Below the pieces are notes generated by a model that made no database searches, had not been told where the DNA came from, and was given only the letters and a program-made list of their open reading frames with translations. Positions 49,691 to 59,594 of a DNA stretch of 64,000 bases are shown in pieces. A program made the translations under genes and the position numbers. The stretch lies in contig NZ_CANMED010000003.1 in NCBI RefSeq assembly GCF_947496855.1, forward strand, positions 124,001 through 188,000, read 5' to 3'. This DNA comes from an uncultured Aquimarina sp. Its GTDB lineage: Bacteria > Bacteroidota > Bacteroidia > Flavobacteriales > Flavobacteriaceae. Position 1 is the first letter of the stretch. Every line of letters starts with the position of its first letter.

Positions 49691-51133
49691 ATGAAAAAAA
49701 TATTAGTTGCCAATAGAGGAGAAATTGCCATTAGAGTTATGCAAACAGCTCATAAAATGGGGATTAAAACTGTTGCTATCTATTCTACAGTAGACAGAAA
49801 TGCTCCGCACGTAAAATTTGCTGATGAAGCTGTTTGTGTAGGTGAAGCTCCTTCTAGCGAATCTTATTTATTAGGATCTAAAATTATTAAAATTGCCAAA
49901 GAATTAAATGTTGATGCCATACACCCTGGCTATGGCTTCTTAAGTGAAAATGCAGAATTTGCTGAGGAAGTAGAAAAAAACAATCTCGTATTTATTGGCC
50001 CAAAATCTAAAGCGATTAAAGTCATGGGTAGTAAATTAGCTGCCAAAGAAGCTGTAAAAGCATATGACATTCCTATGGTTCCAGGAATAGACGAAGCGAT
50101 AACCGATGTTGTCAAAGCAAAAAAAATTGCTCAAGAAATTGGTTTTCCTATTTTAATAAAAGCCTCTGCAGGTGGCGGTGGAAAAGGAATGCGCGTAGTA
50201 GAAAAAGAAAGTGATCTGGAATCCCAGATGCAGCGCGCCATTAGTGAAGCTATTTCTGCTTTTGGAGATGGGTCTGTATTTATTGAAAAGTATGTGGCTT
50301 CTCCAAGACATATCGAGATTCAAGTAATGGCAGATACTCATGGTAATGTTATTCACCTTTTTGAAAGAGAATGTAGCGTACAGCGAAGACATCAAAAGGT
50401 TGTAGAAGAAGCTCCCTCTGCTGTGTTAACACCTTCATTGCGATCTGAAATGGGAGAAGCAGCCGTAAAAGTTGCGAAAGCATGTGATTATGTCGGTGCA
50501 GGAACCGTAGAGTTTTTATTAGATGAAAATCATAATTTCTACTTTTTGGAAATGAATACTCGTCTGCAAGTAGAACATCCCGTAACCGAATTGATTACAG
50601 GAACTGATTTGGTAGAACTCCAGATAAAAGTAGCAAGAGGCGAAAAACTTTCTATTAAACAAGAAGAGCTAAAGATCAAAGGACATGCATTAGAATTAAG
50701 AGTATATGCAGAAGATCCACTAAATAATTTCTTACCTAGTGTAGGACATTTAGATACATATAAAATACCATTTGGTAATGGTATTAGAGTAGATAACGGT
50801 TTTGAAGAAGGAATGGATATACCGATTTATTATGATCCTATGCTATCAAAATTAATTACTTATGGAAAAACTCGAGAAGAAGCGATCCAGTTAATGATAA
50901 AAGCTATTGATAACTACATTGTAGAAGGAGTGCAAACTACTTTATCTTTTGGAAAGTTTGTATGTGAACACGAAGCTTTTAGAACTGGTAATTTTGACAC
51001 GCATTTTGTTAAAAAGCATTATACTCCTAAAGTATTAAAATCCGAAATGGAAACTGAAGCCAGAATCGCTGCATTAATTGCATTGAAACAATATCAAGAA
51101 GATCAACAAACACTAAGAATACCAACGTACTAG
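49691..51133 (+). CDS. Acyl-CoA carboxylase biotin carboxylase subunit, 480 aa
   Basis: ATP-grasp enzyme that carboxylates biotin. N-terminal ILVANRGEIAIRVMQTA, the IHPGYGFLSENAEFA block (77-91), the glycine-rich ATP loop ASAGGGGKGMRVV (158-170), FIEKYVASPRHIEIQV and EMNTRLQVEHPVTE near 290-305 are all present. Full length for a free-standing AccC-type subunit. Middle gene of the operon; the downstream carboxyltransferase starts 3 bases after its stop. Confidence 0.95.
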   Translation: MKKILVANRGEIAIRVMQTAHKMGIKTVAIYSTVDRNAPHVKFADEAVCVGEAPSSESYLLGSKIIKIAKELNVDAIHPGYGFLSENAEFAEEVEKNNLVFIGPKSKAIKVMGSKLAAKEAVKAYDIPMVPGIDEAITDVVKAKKIAQEIGFPILIKASAGGGGKGMRVVEKESDLESQMQRAISEAISAFGDGSVFIEKYVASPRHIEIQVMADTHGNVIHLFERECSVQRRHQKVVEEAPSAVLTPSLRSEMGEAAVKVAKACDYVGAGTVEFLLDENHNFYFLEMNTRLQVEHPVTELITGTDLVELQIKVARGEKLSIKQEELKIKGHALELRVYAEDPLNNFLPSVGHLDTYKIPFGNGIRVDNGFEEGMDIPIYYDPMLSKLITYGKTREEAIQLMIKAIDNYIVEGVQTTLSFGKFVCEHEAFRTGNFDTHFVKKHYTPKVLKSEMETEARIAALIALKQYQEDQQTLRIPTY

Positions 51134-51136
51134 TAT

Positions 51137-52678
51137 ATGAATCCAAAAATAAAAGCTCTACAAGAAAAAATAGATCAAGCGTATTTAGGTGGTGGTAAAC
51201 AGCGCATTGAAAAACAACATCAAAAGAAAAAACTAACCGCTCGAGAACGTGTAGCTTATTTTCTAGATGAAGGATCTTTTGAAGAAATAGGTATTCTAGT
51301 AACTCATAGAACAACAGATTTCGGAATGGAAAAAGAAATCTATTATGGTGATGGTGTTATTACTGGATATGGAACAGTTAACGGAAGGTTAGTATATATT
51401 TTCGCACAAGATTTTACTGTTTTTGGAGGTGCATTATCAGAAACTCATGCAGAGAAAATTTGTAAAGTAATGGATCTTGCCGTTAATGTTGGTGCGCCCA
51501 TTATTGGATTAAATGATTCCGGTGGAGCCAGAATACAAGAAGGGGTACGGTCACTAGGCGGGTACGCAGATATTTTTCATAAAAATGTTCAAGCCTCGGG
51601 TGTCATCCCTCAGATTTCTGCCATTATGGGACCTTGCGCTGGTGGAGCTGTTTATTCTCCGGCTATCACAGATTTTACTATTATGGTAGAAGACACTAGT
51701 TATATGTTTGTAACTGGACCGAATGTTGTTAAAACCGTTACTAATGAAGAAGTAACGTCAGAAGAGTTAGGAGGAGCAAGTACACATTCATCTAAATCAG
51801 GAGTCGCCCATATCACTTCATCTAATGACATTGAATGCCTAGAGGATGTAAAGAAATTACTGAGCTATCTACCACAAAACAATCAGGAAATACCTAAAAG
51901 TATATCATATCCATTAACTGATGAAAAAAGAGATGTTCTTTCGGATATTATTCCTGACAACCCCAATAAACCATACGATATGCACGAGGTTATCGGTGGT
52001 ATAATTGACACTGATTCATTTTATGAGATTCACAAAAACTATGCAGAGAATATTATAGTAGGTTTTGCTAGAATTGGAGGAAGAAGTATTGGTATTGTGG
52101 CCAATCAACCGATGTTTTTGGCAGGTGTTCTAGATGTAAACAGTTCTAAAAAAGCAGCTCGTTTTACACGTTTCTGCGATTGTTTTAATATTCCGTTGTT
52201 AGTATTAGTAGATGTTCCCGGATTCCTACCAGGTACGGATCAAGAGTGGAATGGAATTATAGTTCACGGTGCTAAATTATTATATGCTTTAAGTGAAGCC
52301 ACTGTTCCAAAAGTGACAGTGATTACTCGTAAAGCATATGGTGGTGCGTATGATGTAATGAATTCTAAACATATCGGTGCAGATCTTAATTTTGCTTGGC
52401 CGACTGCAGAAATTGCAGTGATGGGTGCTAAAGGTGCAAGTGAAATAATTTTCAGAAAAGAGATTAAAGCATCTGATGATCCTGCAGCCAAACTTGCAGA
52501 AAAGGAAGCTGAATATGCTGATAAGTTTGCTAATCCATATCGAGCAGCTCAACGTGGCTTTATAGACGAAGTTATCTTACCAGAAGATACCCGAAGAAAA
52601 CTGATTAAAGGATTTAGCATGTTGGAAAAGAAAAAAATTGATAGACCTAAACGAAAACATGGTAATATTCCATTATAA
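51137..52678 (+). CDS. Acyl-CoA (propionyl-CoA-like) carboxyltransferase beta subunit, 513 aa
   Basis: Crotonase-fold carboxyltransferase. [23 protein letters not shown] at the N-terminus, [14 protein letters not shown] (oxyanion-hole region), [26 protein letters not shown] and [10 protein letters not shown] in the C-terminal half are hallmarks of PccB/MmcB proteins. It transfers the carboxyl group from biotin to an acyl-CoA, most likely propionyl-CoA, though acetyl-CoA cannot be excluded. End of the three-gene operon, followed by a 12-bp terminator stem. Confidence 0.93.
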   Translation: MNPKIKALQEKIDQAYLGGGKQRIEKQHQKKKLTARERVAYFLDEGSFEEIGILVTHRTTDFGMEKEIYYGDGVITGYGTVNGRLVYIFAQDFTVFGGALSETHAEKICKVMDLAVNVGAPIIGLNDSGGARIQEGVRSLGGYADIFHKNVQASGVIPQISAIMGPCAGGAVYSPAITDFTIMVEDTSYMFVTGPNVVKTVTNEEVTSEELGGASTHSSKSGVAHITSSNDIECLEDVKKLLSYLPQNNQEIPKSISYPLTDEKRDVLSDIIPDNPNKPYDMHEVIGGIIDTDSFYEIHKNYAENIIVGFARIGGRSIGIVANQPMFLAGVLDVNSSKKAARFTRFCDCFNIPLLVLVDVPGFLPGTDQEWNGIIVHGAKLLYALSEATVPKVTVITRKAYGGAYDVMNSKHIGADLNFAWPTAEIAVMGAKGASEIIFRKEIKASDDPAAKLAEKEAEYADKFANPYRAAQRGFIDEVILPEDTRRKLIKGFSMLEKKKIDRPKRKHGNIPL

Positions 52679-52762
52679 TTGAGTTCATCAAACATTGAAA
52701 ACTTTTCACATTAGGATGCAACATGTTTCTGAAATGTAAAAGTAATAACTTAAAAATATACA

Positions 52763-52799
52763 TAAAACCCAGATATAAGAATCATAAATCTGGGTTTTA
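52763..52799. terminator. Bidirectional terminator after the carboxylase operon
   Basis: TAAAACCCAGAT (52763-52774) pairs perfectly with ATCTGGGTTTTA (52788-52799), 12 bp, 13-base loop. It ends the plus-strand carboxylase operon and lies just past the minus-strand peptide pseudogene. Confidence 0.85.
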
Positions 52800-52824
52800 A
52801 AATGTTTAATAACTCTTTCTTAAT

Positions 52825-52992
52825 TTATGCACAAAGCGACAAACTACCATCATTGCATAACTGTCCTTCCAGCACATCATAGGTAAAATAAAAATTCTCA
52901 ATACAAACAAATCTAGTCCCAGAATGGCCTCCATTAATGGATTTTTAATCTAATTCACTTAACGTTTTTCCAATTTCTTTTAGGTTTTTCAT
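52825..52992 (-). pseudogene. Double-glycine-leader (bacteriocin-type) peptide gene with nonsense codon
   Basis: From the ATG at 52992 the frame reads MKNLKEIGKTLSELD, stop, KSINGG, then a 33-residue peptide HSGTRFVCIENFYFTYDVLE... with three cysteines, ending at a TAA at 52825. MKNL...LGK.LSK.EQKSINGG is the standard leader of bacteriocin-type or ComC-like peptides in Flavobacteriia, where the residue before KSINGG is Gln. The in-frame TAA at 52945-52947 fits a single CAA to TAA change. The body after the stop is undamaged, which points to recent inactivation or a sequencing error. No peptidase-containing ABC exporter is encoded nearby. Confidence 0.65.
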
Positions 52993-53315
52993 AAGAGTAA
53001 ATTTTATTAAAATAATTTAGGCCTTGATCATTTAAAAATATTCAAGGATTATGTCTTCGCTTTATAGACAATACTATCTCCGAAGTAAGCTCACTAAGGT
53101 ATACTACAGAGGTGCCCCCTAAAAACATGCTGATTAACGTTACTTTAGTAGTGCATTTTAATATGTAGAACTCTAATAAAAATAAAGTGTTATGGCAATG
53201 CATTTTATCATAAAATAATCGAGTCAGTTTATATTAATGGAATAGGCATTCTTAAAATTAAAGCTTTTTAGTATCTTGTGAACTGTATACAATGTATATA
53301 AAATTAGTAGCCCCA
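52993..53315. other. Non-coding region with no recognised feature
   Basis: About 320 bases, AT-rich. It presumably contains divergent promoters for the peptide pseudogene and the 118-aa membrane protein. A minus-strand 26-codon frame (MFLGGTSVV...) was considered and not supported. Confidence 0.35.
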
Positions 53316-53672
53316 ATGAATAACAAACAACTCACCAAATTTGCAATCTATGCTATTGCCGTACTCTGCGCGGCTCTTATTAATGAATTTGTTATTAAAT
53401 ATGTAAAGAAACATATTCACGAACAAGGATATCTATTGGTAGCTATAGATATGCTAATCGTGATTTTAATTTTTGCACCAGCTTTTGCTCTTGTTTCTAA
53501 ATACACTAAGAAATTATCTAAAGTTTACCTAAAGACATCAAAAAAAGTCTCTAGCAGTAAAAATGGAAATCTATTAGGGTTTATTGTTGCGATCATTATC
53601 CTTTTTATCCTTTTCGCATATACAAGACATAATATCAATGTAGTTCAAGACCTTAAAACGATGATCCCTTAA
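53316..53672 (+). CDS. Small membrane protein, 118 aa
   Basis: The start is chosen at MNNKQLTKFAIYAIAVLCAALI (53316); a start 24 bases upstream is possible. Three hydrophobic segments (about 9-25, 38-60 and 87-107) with lysine-rich loops (KYTKKLSKVYLKTSKKVSSSK). No family was recognised. Monocistronic: 300 bases of non-coding DNA upstream and a convergent gene downstream. Confidence 0.6.
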   Translation: MNNKQLTKFAIYAIAVLCAALINEFVIKYVKKHIHEQGYLLVAIDMLIVILIFAPAFALVSKYTKKLSKVYLKTSKKVSSSKNGNLLGFIVAIIILFILFAYTRHNINVVQDLKTMIP

Positions 53673-53788
53673 TTAAAGGACATCCTTACACAATACCACC
53701 CTTCCTTGAAAAGAAGATAACTTAAAAAAGTATTTCCTTAGAAGAGAAATTATATGATGAACCATAGTAAAGTTCAATTATATTTCTC

Positions 53789-54679
53789 CTAAACATCACA
53801 TATTGTAATTCCTTCTTTTAGTGCTTTCAAACTATCATCATAAGTTGGAATAAATTCCTGAGCTACATATCCTGTAAATCCATTCGCTACAATGGCTTTC
53901 ATAATAGCAGGATAATTCAATTCTTGAGTAGCATTAATCTCATTTCTTCCGGGAACACCGCCTGTATGGTAATGAGTAATGTAACTATTATATTTATTAA
54001 TGGTAGCTATAATATCCCCCTCCATAATTTGCATATGGTAAATATCATATAGTAATTTAAAACTATCAGACCCTATCTTATCCACTAATTGGACTCCCCA
54101 AGGAGTATGATCACATTGATAATCTTTATGATCTACTTTACTATTAAGTAATTCCATGATTAAAGAAACATTATTCTTTTCTGCATGTTTAACTAAAGGT
54201 TCTAATCCTTTAGCACAATTTTCCAATCCTTGAGCATTAGAAATACCATTTCGGTTACCAGAAAAAACAATAACCTGCTTTATTCCGGAACTAGATGCTT
54301 GAGAAATTAGATTTTGATATTTAGTTTGTAACTCTGAGTGATTTTCTTGATCATTAAACCCATTCGTAATACTGGCAAAAGTATCTGTTGCCAAAGAGCA
54401 GCTTAAACCTTGTTTGGCAACGATTTCCCATTCTTCTGGTTTTAATAGGTCTATTGCTTTAATTCCTATATCTTTTGATTTTCTTGCAAATTCATCCAAG
54501 GGAATGTTCTGATAACACCACCTGCATACAGAATGATTGATATTACCTTTTAATGTATCTTGAAATGTATTCGAAATACTTTCAGCTGCTGATTGGGCTA
54601 TCACTGTACTTCCTAAACCTATCGCACCGATACCTAGAGATAAATTTTTAATGGCTTTTCTTCGATCTACTTTTGACAT
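53789..54679 (-). CDS. Hydroxypyruvate-isomerase-like sugar isomerase with Tat signal, 296 aa
   Basis: TIM-barrel of the AP-endonuclease-2/sugar-isomerase family. The N-terminus (MSKVDRRKAIKNLSLGIGAIGLGSTVIAQS, given in part) carries a twin-arginine motif, so it is exported. Barrel motifs include IKQVIVFSGNRNG, VSLIMELLNSKVDHKD, FKLLYDIYHMQIMEGDI, YITHYHTGGVPGRNEI and YVAQEFIPT; His and Glu metal ligands fit the Hyi-type active site. Divergent from the GMC operon and so probably part of the same sugar pathway. Confidence 0.85.
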   Translation of the reverse strand: MSKVDRRKAIKNLSLGIGAIGLGSTVIAQSAAESISNTFQDTLKGNINHSVCRWCYQNIPLDEFARKSKDIGIKAIDLLKPEEWEIVAKQGLSCSLATDTFASITNGFNDQENHSELQTKYQNLISQASSSGIKQVIVFSGNRNGISNAQGLENCAKGLEPLVKHAEKNNVSLIMELLNSKVDHKDYQCDHTPWGVQLVDKIGSDSFKLLYDIYHMQIMEGDIIATINKYNSYITHYHTGGVPGRNEINATQELNYPAIMKAIVANGFTGYVAQEFIPTYDDSLKALKEGITICDV

Positions 54680-54994
54680 AGCACTCTTCTTATTTTTTAA
54701 TGAATTACTAATTTAATTAATGATTTGTTAATTGTATTGTTAAAACACAAACAAACTTCTTATATTAGAACCAGAATTTGATAATTACGAATTTTACAGC
54801 TATAAATTATAACAAGTTTTAGCGACAATACCTTTCTTCCAGAACAAGAAGAAAAACAGACAAACAAAAACTACTATCAGAGCTTACTAATAGTGCCTTA
54901 AAGCCTATTAGAAACAAGTTGTATTAATTAATAGAATAAGACGAAAAATTTCTCGTCTACATCGACTATAAATTGTCTGTAAACATCAACACAT
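54680..54994. other. Divergent promoter region of the sugar locus
   Basis: 315 bases between the Hyi-like gene and the GMC operon, AT-rich. It contains an 18-bp imperfect palindrome at 54940-54957 that could be an operator. No other structure was identified. Confidence 0.5.
54940..54957. promoter_or_regulatory. Candidate operator palindrome
   Basis: GACGAAAAATTTCTCGTC is complementary to itself at 16 of 18 positions and lies 37 bases before the GMC start codon. Its size and symmetry fit a dimeric repressor (LacI- or GntR-like) site. No regulator gene is present in the window locus, so the partner would be elsewhere. Confidence 0.45.
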
Positions 54995-56686
54995 ATGGAA
55001 CAAGAACCTCAATATGACGCAATTGTCGTAGGAACGGGAATTAGTGGCGGCTGGGCTGCCAAAGAACTTTGTGAAAAAGGGCTTAAAACATTGGTATTAG
55101 AACGCGGACGTATGGTCACTCATATTGATGATTATACTACTGCTAATGATGATCCTTGGGATTATGACCTAAAAGGCGAACCGTCTAAAGAAGAAATTGC
55201 AGAACAACCTAAACAACATCGTACTGGTTATGTCACCGACAAAGCACATCGCCATTTCTTTGTCAATGACTTAAAGCATCCTTATAACGAAACAAAACGT
55301 TTTGATTGGATTAGAGGATACCACGTAGGTGGTCGTTCTCTTATGTGGGGAAGACAAAGTTATAGATTATGTGATTTTGATTTTGAGGCTAATAAAAAAG
55401 AAGGAATAGCTGTGGATTGGCCTGTAAGATATAAAGACATTGCTCCCTGGTATGACAAAGTAGAAGATTTTATTGGTGTTAGTGGAGAAAAGCTAGGTTT
55501 AGAGCAATTACCTGACGGACAATTTTTACCTCCTATGGAATTAAATTGTGTGGAAGATCATTTAAAAAAGAATATAGCTCAAAACTACAAGGATCGACTC
55601 CTTACAATTGGTAGAACTGCTCATATTACTGGAACCAAAACCTTCGAGGGAAGAATGAATTGCCAATATCGTAATCGCTGCATGAGAGGTTGCCCTTTTG
55701 GAGCATATTTCAGTAGCAACTCCTCTACCCTTCCGGCTGCGGAAAGAACCGGCAATATGACACTTAGAGCTAATTCTATTGTTAATCAAGTACTATATGA
55801 TGACAAAACAGGAAAAGCTACTGGGGTAGAAGTAATTGACACATTAACCAAAGAAAAAACACAATTCACTGCTAAAGTAATATTCTTATGTGCTTCTGCG
55901 ATAGCATCTGCAAGTATATTAATGCAATCAAAATCAGAGCGTTTTCCTAATGGAATGGGGAACGATTCTGGAGAATTAGGGCATAATATTATGGATCATC
56001 ATTTTAAAGCTGGTGCCTTTGCCAAACATGATGGGTTTACGGATAAATATTTTAAAGGACGAAGACCGAACGGCATATATATTCCTCGTTTTAGAAATAT
56101 AGGAGGTGATACTGATCAAGATAATTTTAACCGTGGATATGGATATCAAGGAGGTGCTAGCCGTTCCAATTGGGAAGAAACTATTGCAGAATTAGGATAT
56201 GGAGCAGAATTAAAAGAAAAGATTTTAGAACCTGGAGGATGGAGAGTGGGGCTCATGGGATTTGGAGAATGTCTGCCTTACCACGAAAATAAAATGACAC
56301 TGGATTACAATAAACCGGATGAATGGGGACTACCAACAGTAACTTTTGATGCAGAATTTAAAAAAAATGAGCTAGAAATGCGTAAAGATATGATCAAGGA
56401 AGCAATGAACATGCTAAAACAAGCTGGTTTTAATGATGTTCAACCTTGGGATGATATTGGAGCTCCTGGTTTAGGAATTCATGAAATGGGTACTGCTAGA
56501 ATGGGTAAAGATCCTAAAACCTCCGTACTTAATGGTAATAACCAAATACATGCTGTACCTAATGTATATGTTACAGATGGAGCTTTTATGACCTCAGCGA
56601 GTTGTGTAAACCCTTCATTAACCTATATGGCTTTTACTGCCAGAGCTGCAGAACACGCTGCAAAACAACTACAAAAAAACGCTTAA
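54995..56686 (+). CDS. GMC-family FAD oxidoreductase, 563 aa
   Basis: FAD-binding Rossmann motif VVGTGISGGWAAKELCEKGLKTLVLERG at 11-38 (given in part), GGRSLMWGRQSYR, CMRGCPFGAYFSSNSSTLP, and a GMC C-terminal domain with HEMGTARMGKDP and NPSLTYMAFTARAAEH, the usual catalytic His/Asn region. Together with the Tat-exported small subunit encoded next it resembles glucoside/sugar 3-dehydrogenases and gluconate 2-dehydrogenase. It lacks its own signal, so co-export with the small subunit is inferred. First gene of a seven-gene operon. Confidence 0.9.
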   Translation: MEQEPQYDAIVVGTGISGGWAAKELCEKGLKTLVLERGRMVTHIDDYTTANDDPWDYDLKGEPSKEEIAEQPKQHRTGYVTDKAHRHFFVNDLKHPYNETKRFDWIRGYHVGGRSLMWGRQSYRLCDFDFEANKKEGIAVDWPVRYKDIAPWYDKVEDFIGVSGEKLGLEQLPDGQFLPPMELNCVEDHLKKNIAQNYKDRLLTIGRTAHITGTKTFEGRMNCQYRNRCMRGCPFGAYFSSNSSTLPAAERTGNMTLRANSIVNQVLYDDKTGKATGVEVIDTLTKEKTQFTAKVIFLCASAIASASILMQSKSERFPNGMGNDSGELGHNIMDHHFKAGAFAKHDGFTDKYFKGRRPNGIYIPRFRNIGGDTDQDNFNRGYGYQGGASRSNWEETIAELGYGAELKEKILEPGGWRVGLMGFGECLPYHENKMTLDYNKPDEWGLPTVTFDAEFKKNELEMRKDMIKEAMNMLKQAGFNDVQPWDDIGAPGLGIHEMGTARMGKDPKTSVLNGNNQIHAVPNVYVTDGAFMTSASCVNPSLTYMAFTARAAEHAAKQLQKNA

Positions 56687-56696
56687 TCTCCATACT

Positions 56697-57335
56697 ATGA
56701 ACAGAAGAGAAGCATTAAAAAACATAGGATTATCAGCTGGATATATCGCTGCTACTCCTGCAATATTTAGTATTTTACAAAGTTGCCAAAAAGAATATAT
56801 ATTAGACTGGACACCTGAACTTTTATCAATAGATGAAGGGAAAGCTTTGGAGCAAATTGTAGACCTTATCATTCCAGAAACTGATATACCAGGTGCAAAA
56901 TCATTACATGTACCTATGTTTATTGACAAATTTATCAATAACGGTATTGATAAGGTTGAAGAAGTACAAATGTTCAAATACGGAGCAGGAGTTATTTTAA
57001 CAGAACTTGGTATCAATGAAGAAAAAGATATTGATGATGTTACTGTAGAGGAATATGATGCATTGCTAAATAAATATCTAAAACTCCCGAAAGAAACACA
57101 AAAAAAATATTGGGAAGAGATGTCTGAAGTAAAAACTCCCGAAGATTTAGAAAAAACTTCTCAAGAAGTGATCTCTTTTGTATTTCTTTCTTCTGTAAGA
57201 GATATAGCTATTTATGGTTTCAAAACATCAAAAGAAATTGCCGAAAATGTACTTAACTATTTACCGGTTCCCGGAGAGTATGTTGGTTGTGATTCTGTTC
57301 AAAACCTAACCGGAGGAAAAGACTGGGCTTTATAA
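56697..57335 (+). CDS. Gluconate 2-dehydrogenase subunit 3-like protein (Tat lipoprotein), 212 aa
   Basis: The N-terminus MNRREALKNIGLSAGYIAATPAIFSILQSC joins a twin-arginine motif with a lipobox ending in Cys30, so it is a Tat-exported lipoprotein. The rest (ALEQIVDLIIPETDIPGAKSLHVPMFIDKFI, given in part) matches PF13618. Such subunits help export and assemble their GMC partner, whose gene ends 10 bases upstream. Confidence 0.9.
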   Translation: MNRREALKNIGLSAGYIAATPAIFSILQSCQKEYILDWTPELLSIDEGKALEQIVDLIIPETDIPGAKSLHVPMFIDKFINNGIDKVEEVQMFKYGAGVILTELGINEEKDIDDVTVEEYDALLNKYLKLPKETQKKYWEEMSEVKTPEDLEKTSQEVISFVFLSSVRDIAIYGFKTSKEIAENVLNYLPVPGEYVGCDSVQNLTGGKDWAL

Positions 57336-57362
57336 AATTAATCAACAACTAAACTTAAAACA

Positions 57363-58346
57363 ATGCATAAAATCATTTTTAAAGGGCTTATCTGTATACT
57401 AATTGTTAGTTCTTGCAAAAAGAAAACATCTGAAAACACAATAATCGTGGAAGAAGAAAATACTATAGAACAACCTGAAGAAACTCAACCTTTTTTTGAA
57501 TTATCACTGGCACAATGGTCGCTTCATAAAGAAATACAATCTGGTAAATTAGATCCTATAGATTTTGCTAAAAAAGCAAAAGAACTAGGGTTTACAGGTG
57601 TAGAATATGTAAGTCAACTATATAGTTATAAAGATGCTAAAAATCCTGATAAAGCATTACAACAACTTTTAGAAACTTTAAAATCTAAAAGCAACGAACA
57701 TAACGTCCAGAATTTATTAATCATGGTAGATGGAGAAGGAGATTTGGCTGTTATTGATGAAAAAGAAAGAAATCAAACTGTAGAAAATCATAAAAAATGG
57801 GTAGATGCAGCGCAGTTTTTAGGTTGTCACTCTATACGTGTTAACTTATTCGGAACAAATGATCCAGAAAAATGGGTAGCGGTTGCAACTGATGGACTTA
57901 GCAAATTATCCGAATATGCCGCTACCAAAAGTATTAATGTAATTGTAGAAAATCATGGGTACTTATCTTCTGATGCGGCCTTGCTTGCAAAAGTAATGCA
58001 AAATGTAAATAAGCCTAATTGTGGCACACTCCCTGATTTTGGCAACTTCTGTTTAGAACGCGAAGATGGTGAACGATGGGGTACTAAATGTGTCAAAGAA
58101 TACCCAAAATATAAGGGAATACAAGAACTGATGCCATTTGCTAAAGGCGTGAGCGCTAAATCTTATGATTTTGATACAGAAGGAAACGAAACTACTATTG
58201 ATTATAAAAAGATGTTAGAAATTGTAAAAGCATCTGGATATCAAGGTTATATTGGAGTAGAATACGAAGGAGAACGACTAGGCGAAATCGAAGGTATTAT
58301 AGCAACAAGAGATTTATTGATCAACCTTTCTAAACAACTAAACTAA
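57363..58346 (+). CDS. Sugar phosphate isomerase/epimerase-like lipoprotein, 327 aa
   Basis: Lipoprotein signal (MHKIIFKGLICILIVSSCKKK, lipobox VSSC) followed by a TIM barrel: FELSLAQWSLHKEIQSGKLDPIDFAKKAKELGFTGVEYVSQ (given in part), INVIVENHGYLSSDAAL, CGTLPDFGNFCLE and YIGVEYEGERLGEIEGI. The Glu/Asp/His/Glu metal-site pattern is present. Exported 3-keto-glycoside epimerases/isomerases of this type are known to act on oxidised sugars. Likely works with the GMC enzyme and the DUF1080 hydrolase in the cell envelope. Confidence 0.85.
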   Translation: MHKIIFKGLICILIVSSCKKKTSENTIIVEEENTIEQPEETQPFFELSLAQWSLHKEIQSGKLDPIDFAKKAKELGFTGVEYVSQLYSYKDAKNPDKALQQLLETLKSKSNEHNVQNLLIMVDGEGDLAVIDEKERNQTVENHKKWVDAAQFLGCHSIRVNLFGTNDPEKWVAVATDGLSKLSEYAATKSINVIVENHGYLSSDAALLAKVMQNVNKPNCGTLPDFGNFCLEREDGERWGTKCVKEYPKYKGIQELMPFAKGVSAKSYDFDTEGNETTIDYKKMLEIVKASGYQGYIGVEYEGERLGEIEGIIATRDLLINLSKQLN

Positions 58347-58359
58347 CCAACTATTTATT

Positions 58360-59592
58360 ATGAAGAAATTCATTCAGTTTCAGTTGTCCTTAATGATGTT
58401 CTTAGAATTCTTTATTTGGGGTGGCTGGTTTGTAACTATGGGGATTTACCTGCCAAATTCTTTAAAAACTAGTGGTGGAGAAATTGCCATGGCCTACTCT
58501 ACTCAATCTTGGGGAGCAATTATAGCTCCTTTTATCATTGGTCTTATCGCCGATAGGTTTTTTAATGCAGAACGTATCTTAGGAATACTGCATCTTATCG
58601 GAGCTTTACTAATGTATCAAATGGCAAATGCGACTGATTTTTCAGCCTTCTATCCTTTTGTTTTAGGGTATATGATTACCTATATGCCAACATTAGCATT
58701 AGTGAATTCTGTTTCTTTTAATCAGATGAATGATCCTGCAAAACAGTTCTCTTTTGTAAGAGTATTTGGAACTATCGGATGGATAGCTGCGGGATTAGTA
58801 ATTAGTTATGCTTTTCATTGGGATTCTGAAGAAGGAGTCGCTAATGGAATGTTGAAAAACACTTTTTTAATGACAGCTATAGCTTCAGCGGTCTTAGGGA
58901 TATTTAGTTTTACCTTACCAAAAACACCTCCTAAAGTAAATAAAGATCAAAAAGTAACTATATCAGATATTTTAGGATTAGATGCAATAAGGCTTTTAAA
59001 AGATAGAAACTTTTTAATGTTTTTCTTGGCTTCCATATTAATATGTATTCCACTTGCCTTTTATTATCAGCACGCCGGACAGTTTTTAGGTGAAATCGGT
59101 GTCGCCAATCCTGCAGCAAAAATGACAATTGGCCAAATATCTGAAGTAGCTTTTATGTTACTCCTACCCTTTTTCTTTAAAAAATTCGGGTTTAAAAAAA
59201 CGATATTAGTTGGAATGCTTGCCTGGGCAGCTAGATATCTTCTATTTGCTTATGGTAATTCGGGAGAACTTATCTTTATGCTTATCGTTGGGATTGCATT
59301 GCACGGTATCTGTTATGATTTCTTTTTTGTTTCTGGTCAGATCTATACCGATTCTAAAGCTGGAGAAAAGTTCAAAAGTGCAGCACAAGGTCTGATTACT
59401 TTAGCTACCTATGGATTAGGAATGCTGGTAGGGTTTTATGTTGCTGGAAAAATAACAGACTTAAACCTAGTATCTGAAGGACAACATAATTGGAATAACA
59501 TTTGGGTATTCCCAGCTATTTTTGCAGCTGCTGTAATGATATTATTTGCTATCTTCTTCAAAAATGAAAAAATAGAATATAAAGAAAGTTAA
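58360..59592 (+). CDS. NupG-like MFS sugar/nucleoside transporter, 410 aa
   Basis: Twelve-transmembrane major-facilitator permease of the nucleoside:H+ symporter type. It opens IQFQLSLMMFLEFFIWGGWFVTMGIYLP, has the conserved GLIADRFFNAERILG loop after helix 2, and a large central loop (about residues 190-210). Bacteroidota members are common in 3-keto-sugar loci and probably import oxidised monosaccharides. It starts 13 bases after the preceding gene and 2 bases before the next. Confidence 0.85.
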   Translation: MKKFIQFQLSLMMFLEFFIWGGWFVTMGIYLPNSLKTSGGEIAMAYSTQSWGAIIAPFIIGLIADRFFNAERILGILHLIGALLMYQMANATDFSAFYPFVLGYMITYMPTLALVNSVSFNQMNDPAKQFSFVRVFGTIGWIAAGLVISYAFHWDSEEGVANGMLKNTFLMTAIASAVLGIFSFTLPKTPPKVNKDQKVTISDILGLDAIRLLKDRNFLMFFLASILICIPLAFYYQHAGQFLGEIGVANPAAKMTIGQISEVAFMLLLPFFFKKFGFKKTILVGMLAWAARYLLFAYGNSGELIFMLIVGIALHGICYDFFFVSGQIYTDSKAGEKFKSAAQGLITLATYGLGMLVGFYVAGKITDLNLVSEGQHNWNNIWVFPAIFAAAVMILFAIFFKNEKIEYKES

Positions 59593-59594
59593 TT

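Noticed and set aside
53060..53140. Second small GG-leader peptide (MFLGGTSVV..., minus strand)
   Set aside because: Only 26 codons, no leader resembling the neighbouring peptide gene, no supporting context.
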